Source of the DNA: Laedolimicola sp934402125
GTDB taxonomy: Bacteria; Bacillota; Clostridia; Lachnospirales; Lachnospiraceae
Assembly (NCBI RefSeq): GCF_052065835.1
Contig: NZ_JBQHTG010000001.1
Location: forward strand, 62,001-126,000
Direction: 5' to 3'
DNA length: 64,000 nt
A program made the translations under genes and the position numbers. Positions 25,223-34,860 of this stretch are shown piece by piece; position 1 is the first letter of the stretch, and each line of letters begins with the position of its first letter. Under the pieces are notes generated by a model, which ran no database searches, was not told the origin of the DNA, and saw nothing but the letters and a program-made list of their open reading frames with translations.

Positions 25223-25900
25223 TTAATTCTGCGCCTCCTTTCCTTCTTCCTTTGCGTGCGCGCAGGTGGCGCAGCATCCGTCGCAGCCCTGCACCATGGC
25301 GTTCGCCCGGTTCTTAACCTTCAGAGCGTTCAGGATAATAACCAGAACCGCCAGAACCAGAAACGCGCCGGGCGCTTTGATAAAGATAGCTACGGGCTTA
25401 TAGGCAGCGGGCATTACCTGGGCGCCGAATACGGTGCCGGCTCCCAGAAGCTCCCGGATAAAACCGATGGCAAACAGGGAAACGGTAAAGCCAAGACCCA
25501 TGCCCAGTCCGTCCATGGCGGACAGAAGAGGCGGATTCTTGGAGGCGTACGCCTCCGCGCGGCCCAGGATAATACAGTTTACTACAATCAGGGGAATGTA
25601 GATTCCCAGAGCATCGTAGATGGTCGGCACATAGGCCTCCATCAGAAGCTCCACCACCGTAACCAGCGAGGCTACGATGACAATGTATGCCGGCAGGCGG
25701 ACGTCATCGGGAATCACCTTCCGCAGTGCGGAAATGACCAGATTGGACATCACCAGTACCACCAGCGTGGACACACCCATTCCGAATCCATTGATAGCCG
25801 AGGTGGTAACTGCCAGTGTAGGGCACATGCCAAGCATCAGAACCAGAGTGGGATTTTCTTTTACTACACCGTTATAGATGCGTTCTGTACAAGGTTTCAT
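25223..25900 (-). CDS. rnfE: Rnf complex subunit E with Cys-rich C-terminal tail
   Basis: A 225-residue membrane subunit homologous to RnfA. MLGMCPTLAVTTSAINGFGMG and IPLIVVNCIILGRAEA hold the conserved Cys positions. After the last helix, where many RnfE proteins end, this one adds a polar tail with GCDGCCATCAH (about 209-219), four Cys and one His, able in principle to bind a metal or cluster. The start has GGGAGGG nearby; the gap to rnfD-G is three bases. Confidence 0.93.
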   Translation of the reverse strand: MKPCTERIYNGVVKENPTLVLMLGMCPTLAVTTSAINGFGMGVSTLVVLVMSNLVISALRKVIPDDVRLPAYIVIVASLVTVVELLMEAYVPTIYDALGIYIPLIVVNCIILGRAEAYASKNPPLLSAMDGLGMGLGFTVSLFAIGFIRELLGAGTVFGAQVMPAAYKPVAIFIKAPGAFLVLAVLVIILNALKVKNRANAMVQGCDGCCATCAHAKEEGKEAQN

Positions 25901-25903
25901 CGC

Positions 25904-27454
25904 TTAATTCCCTCCCTGCTGTATCTCATTTTCAAAGAAGTCTACCGCCGCGTTCACTGCGTTCACTACAGCACTGGAGGAAATGGTTGCTCCGGATACG
26001 CCGTTAATCTCGCCGGGCGCAGCTGCTCCTCCGGCTTTAAACAGGGTAAACCTGTCGGTCTTCACACCGTTAAACTGCCCTTTGAAGGCGTCCTCTGTCA
26101 CCAGAGAGCCCAGACCGGCAGTCTCGTTCATAACCGTAAAGGAAATTCCGGTTACGGTTCCGTCCGTAGACAAGCCCACAGACATGGTGATCTCACCGTC
26201 CATACCGTCCTTACTGGTGGCGCTGATCACGTAGCCGGCCACTTTACCGGATCCGTCTTTTCCTACAATCGCTTCATTGATATAGGCCTTACCAAAATCC
26301 GTTCCGTATACTTCCCCGTTCAGGGCCGTTACCTTTTCCGTAATCGCCTCGTCATAGGTAAAGTCCTGTGCCTCCGGGCATACCTCCCGGTAGGACGCAG
26401 CCTTTGCCGCCAGCTTCTGCTCCGCAATCCGACTCTCCGTCAGCTTGTATACACCGCTTAAGGCCACGCCCGCAATCAGGGTAATGGCGCACAGGGCGAT
26501 GGCTGCGGTCGGCAGCTTTCTGCCGCCTTCCTTTCTCTTCCGGTAGCCAAAGGGAACCGGAATGGAAATCTCGTCAATCAGCGGAACAAACATATTGGAA
26601 ATGATGATGGCATAGCTGACGGAATCCGCAGAGCTTCCATATACACGGAACACTGCCGCCAGAATACCAAGCAGCACGCCATAAATCAGCTGTCCGCCAG
26701 AGGCCAGCGGGCTGGTAACCGGATCGGTTGCCATAAAGAAGGCTCCCATCACAATACCGCCGCCTGCCAGCTGCAGAAGCAGATAAGGCACATCCAGGCC
26801 ATGTCCGCCGAACAGAGCCAGGAACGCGGTAAAGGACGCCAGCACAGACACCGGGATCTCCCAGGTGATGCCGCCTACCAGAAGAAGGTAGATACCGCCA
26901 ATCAGAAGGCCTGCGGCAGAGCAGCCGATGACGCCGTTATTCAGACCCAGAAAGGTCTGCAGCAGATCCACCGCGTTGCCTGCCGCCGCGTCTGCCAGCG
27001 GGGTAGCGCTGCTGACGCCGTCTACCGTATAGGTGGACATGACGCTTGCAAAGGAAATCAGCAGAAAACAGCGTCCGGACAGAGCCGGGTTCATAAAGTT
27101 ATGTCCAAGTCCACCGAAGCAGCACTTGGTAAAAAGAATCGCAAATACGCTTCCCAAAACCGGAATATAAAGGGGCACGCCGTTAGGCAGACAGAGCGCC
27201 AGAAGAAGTCCTGTGACAATGGCGCTGCAGTCCTTCACGGTGTTGGGCCGTTTCGCTGCCTTGTCAAATAAAAATTCTGTCAGGACCGCTGCCAGAATGG
27301 CAACCAGAATGGTCACCAGCGCGGAACTTCCAAAATGATAGACGCCCATGGCTGTAGCCGGTAAAAGCGCCAGAATCACGTCGCCCATGACCCGGCTGGT
27401 GGTCAGACGGCTCCGTGCATGGGGGCTGGAGGATACATTCATCAGTTTACTCAT
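25904..27454 (-). CDS. rnfD-rnfG: Rnf complex subunits D and G fused in one polypeptide
   Basis: A 516-residue protein. Residues 1 to about 310 are RnfD: membrane helices with GLGHNFMNPA, FMATDPVTSP and the flavinylation motif DGVSSAT (Thr151). A charged linker (RKRKEGGRK) follows, then a single helix (about 323-345) and an external RnfG-like FMN-binding domain ending GVSGATISSSAV, with the FMN-attaching Thr near 490. No separate rnfG exists between here and rnfE, where it normally lies. There is no sign of frameshift: the frame is continuous. It overlaps the rnfC stop by four bases (ATGA). Confidence 0.93.
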   Translation of the reverse strand: MSKLMNVSSSPHARSRLTTSRVMGDVILALLPATAMGVYHFGSSALVTILVAILAAVLTEFLFDKAAKRPNTVKDCSAIVTGLLLALCLPNGVPLYIPVLGSVFAILFTKCCFGGLGHNFMNPALSGRCFLLISFASVMSTYTVDGVSSATPLADAAAGNAVDLLQTFLGLNNGVIGCSAAGLLIGGIYLLLVGGITWEIPVSVLASFTAFLALFGGHGLDVPYLLLQLAGGGIVMGAFFMATDPVTSPLASGGQLIYGVLLGILAAVFRVYGSSADSVSYAIIISNMFVPLIDEISIPVPFGYRKRKEGGRKLPTAAIALCAITLIAGVALSGVYKLTESRIAEQKLAAKAASYREVCPEAQDFTYDEAITEKVTALNGEVYGTDFGKAYINEAIVGKDGSGKVAGYVISATSKDGMDGEITMSVGLSTDGTVTGISFTVMNETAGLGSLVTEDAFKGQFNGVKTDRFTLFKAGGAAAPGEINGVSGATISSSAVVNAVNAAVDFFENEIQQGGN

Positions 27455-28815
27455 TTCTTTGCACCTCCCTGCTGGGCCTGCGCGGCTCTCTTCCTGTTCA
27501 TAATCTCAGCCTTCGTCTCCTTGAAGGTCTGCATCAGAGGCTGCTTGGCCGGGCAGACAAAGGTACAGGATCCGCAGGCGATACACTCCAGGCCGTACAG
27601 CTTCTTTTCATAACGGACGTAGCGCTTTCTCTTGGCCGCATCCATCATTTCCTGGGGGGACAGTCCCAGAGGACAGACTCTGGCACAGCGTCCGCAGCGC
27701 AGACATGACGTCGCCTGCCGCTCTGCCAGTGCCACCGGATCCTCGCCCAGCACGGTCAGCGCATTGTTGTTCTTGCAGATGGGAACCTCCAGATCTGCCA
27801 GCGCCATTCCCATCATGGGGCCGCCGCTTAAGTATTTCTGCGCTTCTTTTCCTTCCTGTATGCCGCCTGCGGCCTCCAGGACCTCTGCCATGTTGGTTCC
27901 GATTTTTACAATCAGGTTGCAGGGCTCCTTCACCACGTCGCCGGATACCGTAAAGCCACGCTCCATCAGCGGTGTGGACTTGCATACAGCCTGGTAAATG
28001 GCATAAATGGTCGCCACGTTATCCACCACGCAGCCTGCGTCGGCCGGGAGCATACCCAGCTTCAGATCGATCCCTGCGATCACCTGGATAATGGAACGCT
28101 CGCCGCCCTGGGGGTACTTGCATTTCGCAGCATGAACCTTCAGCCTGTCATCGCCTGCGCAGGCCTTTTTCAGCGCCGCGATGGCTTCCGGTTTATTTTC
28201 CTCAATCAGAAAGACACCCTCTGCCGCCGGGAACAGCTGAAGCAGAATTCTCATGCCCTCTGCCAGCTCCATGCTTTTTGTGCGCATCAGCTGGTCGTCA
28301 CAGGTGATGTAGGGCTCGCACTCCGCGCCGTTGGCGATGACATAACGAATCTCGTCCGCGTTCTTCGGAGCAAGCTTTACGTGAACCGGGAAACCGGCTC
28401 CTCCCATTCCTACAATTCCTGCTTTTTTGATACTTTCGAGAATTTCTTCTTTACCGAGCGTCTTGTAATCGCGCTCAGCGCCGATGCCCTCTGCAGGTGT
28501 ATACTGTCCGTCGTTCTCGATCACGACAGACATCACCTTGGCACCGGATGCTGTTCTTCTGTTCTCAACAGCTTTTACCGTACCGGAGCAGGAGCTGACA
28601 ATATTAGCTGATACGAAGCCGTCCGCTTCGCCGATCAGCTGTCCCGCCAGCACCGTATCGCCCTTTTTCACCAGCGGCTTCGCCGGCTTGCCAATATGCT
28701 GGCTCATGGGAAATACCAGCTCGCCCTGGGGAAGATATGTACGGTAAGACGCATCCTTGGCGTACCGTTTTCCATCGTCGGGATGCACGCCGCCTTTAAA
28801 TGTCTTCTTGAACAT
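27451..28815 (-). CDS. rnfC: Rnf complex subunit C
   Basis: A 454-residue peripheral subunit that passes electrons to NAD. It has an N-terminal barrel, GMGGAGFPVHVK of the FMN/NADH site, an SLBB region, and two 4Fe-4S motifs, CLRCGRCARVCP and CIACGSCTFVCP. First gene of the operon (C, D-G, E, A, B). The start at 28815 follows GGAAGG. Rnf couples ferredoxin oxidation to sodium or proton export. Confidence 0.95.
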   Translation of the reverse strand: MFKKTFKGGVHPDDGKRYAKDASYRTYLPQGELVFPMSQHIGKPAKPLVKKGDTVLAGQLIGEADGFVSANIVSSCSGTVKAVENRRTASGAKVMSVVIENDGQYTPAEGIGAERDYKTLGKEEILESIKKAGIVGMGGAGFPVHVKLAPKNADEIRYVIANGAECEPYITCDDQLMRTKSMELAEGMRILLQLFPAAEGVFLIEENKPEAIAALKKACAGDDRLKVHAAKCKYPQGGERSIIQVIAGIDLKLGMLPADAGCVVDNVATIYAIYQAVCKSTPLMERGFTVSGDVVKEPCNLIVKIGTNMAEVLEAAGGIQEGKEAQKYLSGGPMMGMALADLEVPICKNNNALTVLGEDPVALAERQATSCLRCGRCARVCPLGLSPQEMMDAAKRKRYVRYEKKLYGLECIACGSCTFVCPAKQPLMQTFKETKAEIMNRKRAAQAQQGGAKK

Positions 28816-28860
28816 AAGCTTTTTCCTTCCTTCATGCTTTTGTAGCATTGTCTCATATTC

Positions 28861-28889
28861 ACTTTATCACACTTATTATTGGGATACAA
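28861..28889 (-). promoter_or_regulatory. probable promoter of the rnf operon
   Basis: On the minus strand TTGTAT (complement of 28884-28889), 17-base spacer, TAAAGT (28861-28866) preceded by TG, an extended -10. The rest of the 28816-29124 gap is AT-rich and holds the ABC terminator near 29050; no gene is supported in it. Confidence 0.5.
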
Positions 28890-29045
28890 CTTTAGATAAA
28901 AAATAGACAATCTTCGAACAATTTCGAGAATTTTTTGACAATATTGTTAAATTTATGTCGATAGACTCGTATTTACGATCACTTTATTCTATCGCAGAAT
29001 CGAGCTGTATTCCAGTATTTTTTTCAATACAATCCAGATTTTCCG

Positions 29046-29099
29046 AACAAAAACAGGATTTTCGTCCTCCATGTACTCCAGATTTCGGAAATCCTGTTT
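29046..29099 (-). terminator. probable terminator of the ABC exporter operon
   Basis: Perfect 11-bp arms AAACAGGATTT and AAATCCTGTTT (29089-29099 and 29051-29061) with a 27-base loop, followed on the minus strand by a short T run. The long loop makes it less typical. Confidence 0.55.
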
Positions 29100-29124
29100 G
29101 TATACCATTTATCTTTCTTCCAGT

Positions 29125-30993
29125 TTATTCCAGCTCAAATTGACCGGTATATAACTGATAGTACCGTCCTTTTTCCGCAAGCAGCGCCTCATGGTCGCCT
29201 CGTTCAATGATTTCGCCCTTTTCCAGCACCATAATGGCCCTGGCATTGCGGACCGTGGACAGCCGGTGGGCGATGACGAATACGGTTCGGCCCTCCATAA
29301 TGGCGTCCATGCCCTTTTCAATCAGCCGCTCCGTTCTCGTGTCAATGGAGCTGGTAGCCTCGTCGAGAATCAGGACCGGAGGCTTCGCGATAGCCGCCCG
29401 GGCAATGGCGATAAGCTGCCGCTGGCCCTGGGACAGATTGCTGCCGTCGCTGTAGAGCATGGTATCGTAGCCGTCGGGCAGACGGCGGATAAAGGAATCC
29501 GCGTTGGCAATCCGGGCCGCCTCCCGGACCTCTTCGTCTGTGGCGTCCAATTTTCCGTAGCGGATATTGTCGGCGATGGTCCCGGTGAACAGATGGGTCT
29601 CCTGAATCACCATGGCCAGGGAATGACGCAGATCGTCTTTCCGAATCCGACGGATGTTGATGCCGTCGTAGGTGATCGTTCCGGACTCTATCTCATAGAA
29701 CCGGTTCACCAGGTTGATGATCGTCGTCTTTCCTGCTCCCGTACTGCCCACAAAGGCGATTTTCTGGCCGGGCTTCGCGTACAGGGAGATTCCGTTTAAA
29801 ATGTGCTTTTCCGGCACATAGCCGAAGACCACGTTGTCAAATTTCACCTCACCCTTCAGTTTCCGAAGCTCCGGTTTTCCGCCCGAAACTACCGCCGGAA
29901 GCTTCCAGGCAAACTGTCCGGTGCGCTCTTCCGTTTCTTTTAATCTTCCATTTTCTTCCACTACATTGCAGAGGGTCACGTCGCCCTCGTCTGTCTCGGG
30001 CTTTGCCTCCATCAGGTCGAAGATCCGCTCCGCTCCGGCCAGGGCAGTCAGAATCTGGTTGATCTGGGCCGTAAACTGGTTCATGGGTAATGCGCTCTGG
30101 CGCACAAACACCAGATAGGAGGACAGGCTTCCGATATCCAGCAGGCCGTTCAGGGTGAAAATGCCGCCCACACAGGCCGACACCGCGTAATTCAGATAGG
30201 AAAGGCTGACCACCGTGGGCACCTGCATGCCCGTGTAGGTCAGGGCATCCGTGGATTCCCTGCGGAACTTCTCATTGAGACCGCAGAAGATATCAAAATT
30301 GATTTTCTCATGGTTGAAGATTTTCTCCACCTTCTGGCCCGCCATCATTTCCTCCGCGAAGCCGCCTATCCTGCCAAGCTCCGCCTGCTGCCGCTGGTAA
30401 TATTTCCGGCTCCGCTTGCTGTTGATCCGGATAAAGACGCCCATGGCAATCAGGAACACCAGGACAATCAGGGACAGTCTTACGCTTAAGACCATCATCA
30501 TCACAAGGGTTCCCGTAAGGGTCAGAAAGCTCTGGATCGCCATGGCAAAGCTATTGTTCATAGCCTCCTGCACCGTATCCACGTCATTGGTAAAACGGCT
30601 CATCAGTTCTCCATGGGTGTGGGCGTCGAAATAGCCGAGGGGCAGGGTCTGCACATGGGCAAAAAGGTCGCTTCGAATCTCCTGTACCACGGTCTGGGCC
30701 GACTTGATCATGAGCTGGTTATAAGCCAGGGTCGCAAGGGCGCCCACAAGATACATCAGGCCCATGGCCGCCACCGCGCCTGCCAGCCCCTTCATATCGC
30801 CGGGCATGATAAAACGATTAATCACCGGCTTTAAGAGATAGGTCCCCAGGACGCTGGCCCCGGTGCTGACGCACACCAGAAAGCCCACCAGCAAAAACAT
30901 CCATTTGTGGAGGCCCATATAATGAAGCAGATGCTTCAGGGTATTCTTCGTATTCTTGGGCCGCTTATAGCCCACATAACTGTACTTCGCCAT
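29125..30993 (-). CDS. ABC exporter half-transporter, catalytic-Glu subunit
   Basis: A 622-residue type-IV ABC exporter: six membrane helices (about 30-330), then an ATPase with Walker A GSTGAGKTTII, signature LSQGQRQLIAIARAA and Walker B LILDEATSSID with the catalytic Glu. An unusual charged insert before the ATPase (about 340-395) is seen in this subfamily. Its start overlaps the stop of the preceding half-transporter, so the two should form one heterodimer of the YheH/BmrCD/TM288 kind. The substrate is unknown. Confidence 0.9.
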   Translation of the reverse strand: MAKYSYVGYKRPKNTKNTLKHLLHYMGLHKWMFLLVGFLVCVSTGASVLGTYLLKPVINRFIMPGDMKGLAGAVAAMGLMYLVGALATLAYNQLMIKSAQTVVQEIRSDLFAHVQTLPLGYFDAHTHGELMSRFTNDVDTVQEAMNNSFAMAIQSFLTLTGTLVMMMVLSVRLSLIVLVFLIAMGVFIRINSKRSRKYYQRQQAELGRIGGFAEEMMAGQKVEKIFNHEKINFDIFCGLNEKFRRESTDALTYTGMQVPTVVSLSYLNYAVSACVGGIFTLNGLLDIGSLSSYLVFVRQSALPMNQFTAQINQILTALAGAERIFDLMEAKPETDEGDVTLCNVVEENGRLKETEERTGQFAWKLPAVVSGGKPELRKLKGEVKFDNVVFGYVPEKHILNGISLYAKPGQKIAFVGSTGAGKTTIINLVNRFYEIESGTITYDGINIRRIRKDDLRHSLAMVIQETHLFTGTIADNIRYGKLDATDEEVREAARIANADSFIRRLPDGYDTMLYSDGSNLSQGQRQLIAIARAAIAKPPVLILDEATSSIDTRTERLIEKGMDAIMEGRTVFVIAHRLSTVRNARAIMVLEKGEIIERGDHEALLAEKGRYYQLYTGQFELE

Positions 30994-32720
30994 TAAAGCT
31001 CCACTCCTTCCTTCTGGGATTCGTAAATCTGCTGATAGATCTCGCTGCGGGCCAGAAGCTCCTCGTGGGTACCGATGTCGCTGACCCGGCCATCGTCCAG
31101 AATGATAATCTGATCCGCGTGCCGGACAGAGGAAATTCGCTGACCGATGATGATTTTCGTCATATCGGGCAGGGACTGTGCCAGCCGTTCCCGGATCTTC
31201 GCCTCCGTAGCCGTATCCACAGCACTGGTGGAATCGTCGAGAATCAGAATCTTTGGCTTTTTTAAGAGCGCCCGGGCAATACAGATCCGCTGTTTCTGAC
31301 CGCCGGACACGTTGACGCCGCCCTGCCCCATGTCGGTCTCATATCCATCGGGCAGCCGCTCCAGCACCTCGTCCACGCAGGCAATCCGGCAGGCCTCTCT
31401 GATCTCCTCCATGGAAGCGTCCTCCTTTCCCCAACGCAGGTTATTAAGAAGGCTTCCGGAAAACAGGATGTTTTTCTGCAGTACCACAGCGATAGCGTCC
31501 CGCAGGTGTGCCATGGGATACTCCCGCACCGGAATCCCGTCCACCTTCACTACGCCCTCCGTCGCGTCATAGAGTCTCGGAATCAGCTGTACCAGCGTGG
31601 ACTTGGCGGCGCCGGTCTGGCCGATGATACCTACCGTCTGGCCCGCTTCTATATGGAAGGAAATATCAGAAAGCACATACTCCTTCGCTTCCTTTTTATA
31701 TTTGAACCACACATGAGCGAACTCTACGCTGCCGTGCTTCACTTCGATATCCCGCGCGTTCTCATCGGTTAGATCCACCTTCTCGTCGATCACCTCAAGG
31801 ATTCGCGCGCCGGAAGCCATGGAACGGGTCAGCAGAAGAAATACGTTGGAAATCATCATCAGAGAATTCAGGATTTGCAGTACATAGCTCAAAAACCCGG
31901 TCAGCTCTCCCACTTTCATCTGACCGCTCTGAATCAGCCGTCCGCCAAACAGCAGAATCCCCAAAATCGTTCCATACATGACAAACTGCATGGCCGGCAT
32001 GTTAAGAGCAGCTAACCGGAAGGCCGTCTCCGATTCCTCCCGCAGCTTCCGGTTGCCCTCCTCAAACTTGGCAATCTCATAATCTCCCCGGACACAGGCC
32101 TTGACAATCCGCACTGCCGTAAGGTTTTCCTGAATAATCCGATTTACTGTATCGATCGCTTTCTGCATGTTCGAATACAGCGGGCGCACCTTCATGGTGA
32201 TGACAAACAATGCCGCTGCCAGAACCGGAAGCGCCACAAAAAATACCAGCGCCAGCCTGTGATTAATGGAAAAGGCCACACCGGTAGCTGCCACCAGCAT
32301 CAGCGGTCCTCTACAGAAGGGCCGCATGCCCATGGATACTGCGTTCTGGATATTGGTCACATCACTGGTAAGCCTGGTAACCAGGGAAGCAGAACGGAAA
32401 TGATCGATATTTGAAAAAGAATAGCTTTGCAGCTTCTCATATTCCGCCTTCCGAAGCTCCGCGCCCAGCCCCTGACCGGCCAGCGCAGCGAAGCGGGCGC
32501 TTCCCACACCCAGCACCAGGGCTATCAGAGCAAAGAGCACCATCTGCAGTCCCTTCCCATAGATATAGCTGCGGTCGCCGCCCGCCACGCCCACATCGAT
32601 GAGCTCCGCCATAATGAGCGGTACCATCAGTTCACAGAGCCCCTCTGCTACAATACAGACCATGGCCATTCCCGCGTATTTTTTATATTGTTTCATATAG
32701 GAAAACAAGCGTATCAGCAT
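30993..32720 (-). CDS. ABC exporter half-transporter, degenerate-site subunit
   Basis: A 575-residue half-transporter and partner of the next gene. The nucleotide site is altered: Walker A reads GQTGAAKST (Ala where the last Gly is usual) and Walker B ends LILDDSTSAVD with Asp in place of the catalytic Glu, while the signature VSGGQKQRICIARAL is canonical. This is the degenerate-site half of an asymmetric exporter. The start at 32720 was chosen for GGAGG ten bases upstream; the open frame extends 29 codons further. Confidence 0.9.
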   Translation of the reverse strand: MLIRLFSYMKQYKKYAGMAMVCIVAEGLCELMVPLIMAELIDVGVAGGDRSYIYGKGLQMVLFALIALVLGVGSARFAALAGQGLGAELRKAEYEKLQSYSFSNIDHFRSASLVTRLTSDVTNIQNAVSMGMRPFCRGPLMLVAATGVAFSINHRLALVFFVALPVLAAALFVITMKVRPLYSNMQKAIDTVNRIIQENLTAVRIVKACVRGDYEIAKFEEGNRKLREESETAFRLAALNMPAMQFVMYGTILGILLFGGRLIQSGQMKVGELTGFLSYVLQILNSLMMISNVFLLLTRSMASGARILEVIDEKVDLTDENARDIEVKHGSVEFAHVWFKYKKEAKEYVLSDISFHIEAGQTVGIIGQTGAAKSTLVQLIPRLYDATEGVVKVDGIPVREYPMAHLRDAIAVVLQKNILFSGSLLNNLRWGKEDASMEEIREACRIACVDEVLERLPDGYETDMGQGGVNVSGGQKQRICIARALLKKPKILILDDSTSAVDTATEAKIRERLAQSLPDMTKIIIGQRISSVRHADQIIILDDGRVSDIGTHEELLARSEIYQQIYESQKEGVEL

Positions 32721-32778
32721 CTTAGATCTACCTCCAAAGCTTCTAACATAAAAGCCCTCCAGGGCCGTTATGGGATTT

Positions 32779-32807
32779 ATGGTATGCTGAAATTCGGGGT
32801 TTGTCAA
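32779..32807 (-). promoter_or_regulatory. promoter of the ABC exporter operon
   Basis: On the minus strand TTGACA (complement of 32802-32807), 17-base spacer, TACCAT (32779-32784). A small GC-rich hairpin (GCCCTNNAGGGC type, near 32760) lies in the leader. Confidence 0.5.
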
Positions 32808-32901
32808 GAATCCGCCTTTGCTTTCTTCGACAGATCGCCCGTAACCTCCCCCTGTTTTTGTAAATTTTACATTGAATTTTCATAAAATTACAGTAAAGGG
32901 A

Positions 32902-32931
32902 TTGTAAAACAGGCGTAAATTATCATATAAT
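32902..32931 (+). promoter_or_regulatory. promoter of the Na/Pi cotransporter gene
   Basis: TTGTAA (32902-32907), 18-base spacer, perfect TATAAT (32926-32931), 41 bases before the ATG. Confidence 0.7.
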
Positions 32932-32971
32932 AAAAGTGTTCGTGTAAAAAACACATAGGAGAAAAAATCAT

Positions 32972-34795
32972 ATGAATGGAATAACAATTATCCTGACCCT
33001 GTTGAGCGGAGTGGCTCTATTCCTTTTCGGTATGTCCATGATGGGAGACGGACTGAAAAGAGTGGCAGGAAATAAGCTGGAGCTGGTGCTTTACAAACTC
33101 ACCAGTACACCCTTAAAAGGAATTCTTCTGGGAACTGCCGTAACGGCTATCATCCAGTCCTCTTCCGCTACCACCGTTATGGTAGTCGGTTTCGTAAACT
33201 CCGGTATGATGAAGGTTGCCCAGGCAATCGGTATCATCATGGGAGCCAATATCGGTACCAGTGTAACAGGCTGGATTCTCTGTCTGTCCTACATCGACGG
33301 CTCCAGTGGCATTGCGCAGCTTCTGTCCACAGCTACCATTTCCGCGGTTGTGGCTATCATCGGTATCATCTTCAAGATGTTTATCAAGAAGACTACTTAT
33401 AAAAATGTAGGAGATATCATGCTGGGCTTTTCCATTCTGATGGTGGGAATGCAGACCATGAGCGGCGCAGTTTCTCCCCTGAAGGAAAACGCCCGCTTCA
33501 TCAACCTGTTGACTACCTTTGAGAATCCTTTCATGGGTATTCTGGTGGGTATTGCCTTTACGGCAGTCCTGCAGAGTGCTTCTGCTTCCGTCGGTATCCT
33601 GCAGGCTCTGTCCATGACCGGCAGCATCAGCTTTGCGGCAGCTCTCCCGATCACCATGGGTATCGGCGTCGGCGCGGCATGTCCGGTACTTCTCTCTTCC
33701 ATCGGAACCAATAAGAACGGTAAGCGTACCGCTCTCATTTACCTTCTGAACGACCTGTTCGGTATGGTATTCTGGTCCATCGTATTCTACACGGTCAATG
33801 CTTTCGTGCATTTCCCGTTCATGGATATGACCATGCGGCCTGTGACCATCGCGCTTATGAACTCCGTATTCCGTATGGCGACGATTCTGGTGCTGGTACC
33901 CTTTATCCACACCATCGAGAAATTCGTGTTCTGGCTCATTAAGGATGATCCCGAGGATCTGGAAGATCAGGCAGACTTCGATCTTCTGGAGGAACGTTTC
34001 CTGGCTTACCCGGCCCTGGCTATCACCCAGAGCCATACGGCTATGAACGGCATGGCAAAGAAAGCCCGGAAGAACCTGAACCGCTCCTTCGCCCTGCTGA
34101 AGGATTTCTCCCAGGAGAAATACAACAAGATTCAGGAAAAAGAGAATCTCATCGACAAATACGAGGACAAGCTGGGAACCTACCTGATGCAGCTGACCGG
34201 CCAGCCTATGAATAGTAGCCAGACCCAGCAGGTTTCCGAATTTCTGCATACCTTAAGCGATTTCGAGCGTCTGGGAGACCATGCGGTCAATATTTCCAAG
34301 GTTGCTATGGAGCTGGCAGAAAAGAAGATCAACTTCTCCGAGTCCGCCCAGTATGAAATCAGCGTATTGAGCGCTTCTATCCGGGAAATCACAGACCTGA
34401 CGGTAGACGCCTTCTGTACCGACTCTCTGGAGATGGCAAAAAAGGTAGAGCCCCTGCGCGAGCTCATCGGCATGCTCTGTAACGAGCTGAAGAACCGTCA
34501 CATTACCCGTCTTCGGGAGGGCAAATGTGAATTCCAGCAGGGCTTCGCATTCAACGACCTGCTGACCAACCTGGAGCGTATCGCAGCGCACTGCTCCAAC
34601 GTGGCTGTAGCCATGATTGAGACCAACAGCTCTGAGTTCGACACCCACGAATACATCAAGAGCGTCCGTCATATGCGGGACGAGGCTTATCAAGAGTGTT
34701 TCAACGCCTACGCTGAGAAATACAATATTGCAGCCCCGGAAAAGCTCGAAAAGAAAGAATCCAAAGTAAAAAAAGAGGAAAAGACCTCCAAATAA
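32972..34795 (+). CDS. Na/Pi cotransporter family protein with PhoU-like domain
   Basis: A 607-residue protein. The membrane part (1 to about 320) contains the paired repeats of the NptA/PNaS family, IIQSSSATTVMV and VLQSASASVGIL, whose QSS/QSA motifs line the sodium-phosphate site. The C-terminal part (about 345-570) is helical and PhoU-like. It is a likely phosphate importer regulated by its own PhoU domain. The extreme C-terminus is a lysine-rich tail (KLEKKESKVKKEEK). The ribosome site is AGGAG. Confidence 0.93.
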   Translation: MNGITIILTLLSGVALFLFGMSMMGDGLKRVAGNKLELVLYKLTSTPLKGILLGTAVTAIIQSSSATTVMVVGFVNSGMMKVAQAIGIIMGANIGTSVTGWILCLSYIDGSSGIAQLLSTATISAVVAIIGIIFKMFIKKTTYKNVGDIMLGFSILMVGMQTMSGAVSPLKENARFINLLTTFENPFMGILVGIAFTAVLQSASASVGILQALSMTGSISFAAALPITMGIGVGAACPVLLSSIGTNKNGKRTALIYLLNDLFGMVFWSIVFYTVNAFVHFPFMDMTMRPVTIALMNSVFRMATILVLVPFIHTIEKFVFWLIKDDPEDLEDQADFDLLEERFLAYPALAITQSHTAMNGMAKKARKNLNRSFALLKDFSQEKYNKIQEKENLIDKYEDKLGTYLMQLTGQPMNSSQTQQVSEFLHTLSDFERLGDHAVNISKVAMELAEKKINFSESAQYEISVLSASIREITDLTVDAFCTDSLEMAKKVEPLRELIGMLCNELKNRHITRLREGKCEFQQGFAFNDLLTNLERIAAHCSNVAVAMIETNSSEFDTHEYIKSVRHMRDEAYQECFNAYAEKYNIAAPEKLEKKESKVKKEEKTSK

Positions 34796-34814
34796 CGGAG
34801 GTCTGACGCAATAC

Positions 34815-34850
34815 AAAGGGCCGTGTATCGTAGCAGATACACGGCCCCTT
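34815..34850. terminator. bidirectional terminator
   Basis: Perfect 12-bp stem GGGCCGTGTATC (34818-34829) with GATACACGGCCC (34836-34847), six-base loop. T-rich DNA follows on the plus strand; only a short T run on the minus. It lies between two convergent genes. Confidence 0.75.
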
Positions 34851-34860
34851 CTCGTTTCTT

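Noticed and set aside
28940..28960. Possible Rex site (TTGTTAAAT) near the rnf promoter
   Set aside because: Only one half-site is present; the matching TTAACAA half is missing.
28955..29143. 62-codon open frame in the gap before rnfC
   Set aside because: No ribosome site or family signal, and it crosses the ABC terminator hairpin.
33113..34249. 378-codon open frame antisense to the Na/Pi cotransporter
   Set aside because: His/Gln/Asp-rich antisense artefact of the membrane-protein codons.
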